Origin: Lyngbya sp. HA4199-MV5
GTDB taxonomy: Bacteria > Cyanobacteriota > Cyanobacteriia > Leptolyngbyales > Leptolyngbyaceae
Length of the DNA stretch: 64,000 bases
Assembly (NCBI GenBank): GCA_019359375.1
Contig: JAHHHL010000013.1
Coordinates: 90,641-154,640, forward strand
Direction: 5' to 3'
In this document: piece after piece, positions 62,052-64,000 of the stretch
How positions within the stretch are numbered: position 1 is the first letter of the stretch
Layout: each line of letters begins with the position of its first letter
Translations under genes and position numbers: made by a program
Notes under the pieces: generated by a model
What the model was told of the DNA's origin: nothing
What the model saw: only the letters and a program-made list of their open reading frames with translations
Database searches by the model: none

Positions 62052-62435
62052 TCATCGTCCTCTTGCTGCCAGCCAGTAGCCCAGTACGATGCCCAAACCA
62101 CTGGCAACCAGATCGATCGCATCCAGCGTGCGATTGGGTGAAAACATCTGTAGCAGTTCTTCAGTCACCGTACCGATCGCAAACAGGAAGGGAAACAGCG
62201 GTACCGCGATCGCCCATAGCCTGATCCGACGATCGCCCAGCACCCGCTGACCTAGATACGTTGCCATGCTATACAGCACCACATGACCAATCTTGTCGTA
62301 AAACGGAATACGCCCAAGCTGCGATGGCAGGTTGCCCGTGTATGCCAGAAACAGAGTGATCAGAAAGAGGCTGGCATACAAACCTGCGACCAATCGCCAT
62401 CCTAACCGCGATGCCTTTGTCGTTTGACTTTTCAT
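62052..62435 (-). CDS. VanZ-like family membrane protein
   Basis: Starting at the ATG at 62435 (MKSQTTKASRLGWRLVAGLY) gives 127 residues with four hydrophobic helices. The VanZ-like core is PFYDKIGHVVLYSMATYLGQRVLGD and TVTEELLQMFSPNRTLDAIDLVASGLGIVLGYWLA, with the conserved Asp-Lys and Glu-Glu/Asp positions. A longer frame to 62609 overlaps the Pr6Pr gene and is not favoured. It may be cotranscribed with that gene, which ends 79 bases upstream. Function unknown. Confidence 0.9.
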   Translation of the reverse strand: MKSQTTKASRLGWRLVAGLYASLFLITLFLAYTGNLPSQLGRIPFYDKIGHVVLYSMATYLGQRVLGDRRIRLWAIAVPLFPFLFAIGTVTEELLQMFSPNRTLDAIDLVASGLGIVLGYWLAARGR

Positions 62436-62514
62436 AGTGATGAATGTGCGACAGATTCGGTTAGCTACTGCCTGGGACAGGTTCATTTCGTCGGCTTCAT
62501 CAAGACTTGATTCG

Positions 62515-63186
62515 CTACCGAATCGATCGCGTGGAAGATGGGTCGCGTAAAACGTTGGGGTAAGCATCTTTGCCCAGCCGACGATCGATCGCAACCAGGA
62601 GCAACCCAACCACCAGAAAGCCGATCGCCATGAAACCGCTATTCACCAACACCTGTGGGTAGCCCAGTTTTGCCACATCAATAAAGGGATAGGGATAGAA
62701 CCCAAAGATGGCACCCCAAAACAGCGCCCATGCCACAAACGCAAGGGGAAAGACCAGCCAGCGCACGGCATCCTTCCAGCGCAAGTAGCCCTTGGGAGTG
62801 AAGAGTAGCCATTCAATGAGATACAGCGCAGGCACTACATAATGCAGCACCACGTCAGCCAACCACCATAATCCGGTTGGACTCCAGGTATGCCTGAGGA
62901 TGAGAAAGTACACAATGCCTGTCATGAAGATGTATACGCCTACACCCGTTCTTACGTTGGGATGTCCAAAGAAGCCGTCTGCATAGCGCTGTGCTCCCAC
63001 CGTTGTAAACACTGTGGCAACCAGAATGTTGCTGAGAATGGTGAAGTAATCGAAAAACTTCATTATCCCAACAATGCCAGGTGAGCCATTTTCAAGGTTG
63101 ATCGTGATGAGTAAATAAAGCTGTAGTGCCAGCGCACTCCATCCTACGATCGCACTTAGTATCCTAAACAACTGCCGGATATTCAT
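62515..63186 (-). CDS. Pr6Pr family membrane protein
   Basis: A 223-residue protein with six membrane helices. Family features are FFDYFTILSNILVATVFT, LRHTWSPTGLWWLADVVLHYVVPALYLIEWLLFTPKG and GFYPYPFIDVAKLGYPQV. This is the Pr6Pr/FAR-17a-like group; members in eukaryotes include AIG1-type fatty-acid ester hydrolases, but bacterial ones are uncharacterised. The C-terminal soluble tail is short and basic. Confidence 0.9.
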   Translation of the reverse strand: MNIRQLFRILSAIVGWSALALQLYLLITINLENGSPGIVGIMKFFDYFTILSNILVATVFTTVGAQRYADGFFGHPNVRTGVGVYIFMTGIVYFLILRHTWSPTGLWWLADVVLHYVVPALYLIEWLLFTPKGYLRWKDAVRWLVFPLAFVAWALFWGAIFGFYPYPFIDVAKLGYPQVLVNSGFMAIGFLVVGLLLVAIDRRLGKDAYPNVLRDPSSTRSIR

Positions 63187-63282
63187 GACTGTTTCTCGCT
63201 GTTAAAGCAAACCGTTAGCGATGGAGACTGTCCTGGTGGAGAAGTCTGCGATCAAATTATTTCAGCGTCTGGAAAGCATTGC

Positions 63283-63762
63283 TTAGAAGGCGAGGGCTGC
63301 TCTGATTTTTGCCAGGGCAAGTGCTTCACGTTCGCTGACTTTGGCTCCAGAACCAAACAGTCCTTTCCCTGCGGCATTTGCAACAGCATTGGCACAGGCA
63401 TAGATAAAGGCTTTGTACTCGTCAATTTCTTCTGGTGTGGCTTTGCCATGCAGAAAATCAAGCGCCGTATTGATGGCTGCGATCGCCTGATCCACCAAAA
63501 CACCCGCCTTGACATCTTCGGGCTTCACAGACGGTGGCTCTAGCTTGACCGCGCCACTGCGCAGTGCTGCTTCTGAAAACACGGCTTGAATAACTGCATT
63601 TTGGGGATATTTTTTAGCGGCTCCCACAATTTCTCTAGACAGCGCCGCTACCTCGATCGCTGTTGACACAACGCCCAAATCTGACGCAGCGACCGCAAAA
63701 CCAGCTAGTAGCGGTGCTTGAGCAATAGTTGCTTGCTCTTGTGACGTGTAGCTCGTAATCAT
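63283..63762 (-). CDS. Ala-rich helical hypothetical protein
   Basis: The ATG at 63762 gives 159 residues (MITSYTSQEQATIAQAPLLAGFAVAASDLG). The sequence is helical and Ala-rich, with AIEVAALSREIVGAAKKYPQNAVIQAVFSEA, a Pro/Lys linker (PPSVKPEDVK) and KATPEEIDEYKAFIYACANAVANAAGKGLFGSG. It has neither a clear signal peptide nor a known catalytic motif, and no family is recognised with certainty. Past it, 63763-64000 shows no gene; any upstream feature lies beyond the window. Confidence 0.75.
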   Translation of the reverse strand: MITSYTSQEQATIAQAPLLAGFAVAASDLGVVSTAIEVAALSREIVGAAKKYPQNAVIQAVFSEAALRSGAVKLEPPSVKPEDVKAGVLVDQAIAAINTALDFLHGKATPEEIDEYKAFIYACANAVANAAGKGLFGSGAKVSEREALALAKIRAALAF

Positions 63763-64000
63763 TCTTTGTGTGCAAAAATACGCTGTCATCACGATAGGTG
63801 AGAAAGATAAGGAATCCATAAGCGTGTGCTAACAAGCACTGGCTAGGTGCAGCCTTGATCGGTCTCACCTTATCTCGACTTTAGCCAATCACGCAGCATA
63901 GCAGAGTAGGTCAGACCAAAGGTCTAGCAATTCTGAAGGAATTTTTTGAGCTGTAGGGGTTTCAACCGACCATTCAAAAAATCTGGCAGCCCACAGAGAG

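Overview
The window is chromosomal DNA from a filamentous-type (non-marine-picoplankton) cyanobacterium. The clearest evidence is a photosystem I subunit (PsaL, 52765-53304), an acyl-lipid delta-9 desaturase, a CAAD/CURT-type thylakoid protein, several families known only or mainly from cyanobacteria (DUF1824, DUF2949, the Mo-dependent-nitrogenase C-terminus family), frequent HIP1 octamers (GCGATCGC), and many intergenic heptamer repeats and small palindromes of the kind common in Oscillatoriales/Leptolyngbya-like genomes. No tRNA, rRNA, CRISPR array, prophage or intact transposase was recognised.

Layout. 1-7.6 kb: the tail of tex, a Uma2 nuclease-like protein, then a minus-strand chemotaxis-like signalling set split over three genes (CheB esterase, CheR-PAS with a long heptad coiled coil, PAS histidine kinase). 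7.6-13 kb: a secreted protein, an 18-unit 21-bp tandem array, a zinc metallopeptidase, a solitary sulfate-binding protein, a PNPOx-like protein and a SnoaL-like protein, with a nested pair of small mobile elements at 12.3-12.5 kb. 13.4-19.2 kb: a plus-strand envelope cluster (PEP-CTERM protein, DUF4331, TPR, NicO-type metal transporter with a very His-rich loop, small secreted protein). 19.2-21.6 kb: an unusual TetR regulator carrying a C-terminal domain that looks like a degenerate tyrosine recombinase, divergent from desC, with twin 17-bp operator candidates between them. 21.9-28.7 kb: CHASE2 adenylate cyclase, a possible structured RNA, small envelope proteins, MoxR ATPase, DUF1361. 29-34.8 kb: lipoproteins followed by the most interesting cluster. 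34.8-53.3 kb: housekeeping and signalling genes (HEAT protein, REC-GGDEF-EAL, CAAD, ferredoxin-like, UvrD helicase, cNMP-binding protein plus HEAT transporter, infC, TetR, 2OG oxygenase, M24 peptidase, psaL). 53.4-63.8 kb: rfbD, M1 aminopeptidase-HEAT, methyltransferase, a cold-shock-like/nuclease-like fusion, secreted flavoprotein, VanZ-like and Pr6Pr membrane proteins.

Candidate system. Genes at 30417-34807, all on the plus strand, encode in order a Met-rich MXKDX-repeat lipoprotein, a CINC thioredoxin-like protein, CcdA, an envelope-anchored one-cysteine MsrA, a b-type cytochrome and a Tat-exported molybdopterin oxidoreductase of the YedY/MsrP superfamily. Together they read as a periplasmic methionine-oxidation sink with two reducing branches (thiol-based MsrA and Mo/heme-based MsrP-like). 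This resembles the MrpX/YedY1 hypochlorite-scavenging system described in Azospira, but with an added DipZ-like thiol relay. The function is inferred, not shown.

Repeats shape the window. Heptamer arrays (GGCAGAA, GGAGTCA, TTGTTAG, GGGGAGT types) fill intergenic spaces, abut several start codons and have entered two coding genes in frame (aminopeptidase and methyltransferase). A roughly 130-bp two-hairpin element flanked by CTAG/TA occurs four times. One copy is split by a second small element and another supplies the stop codon of the CAAD gene.
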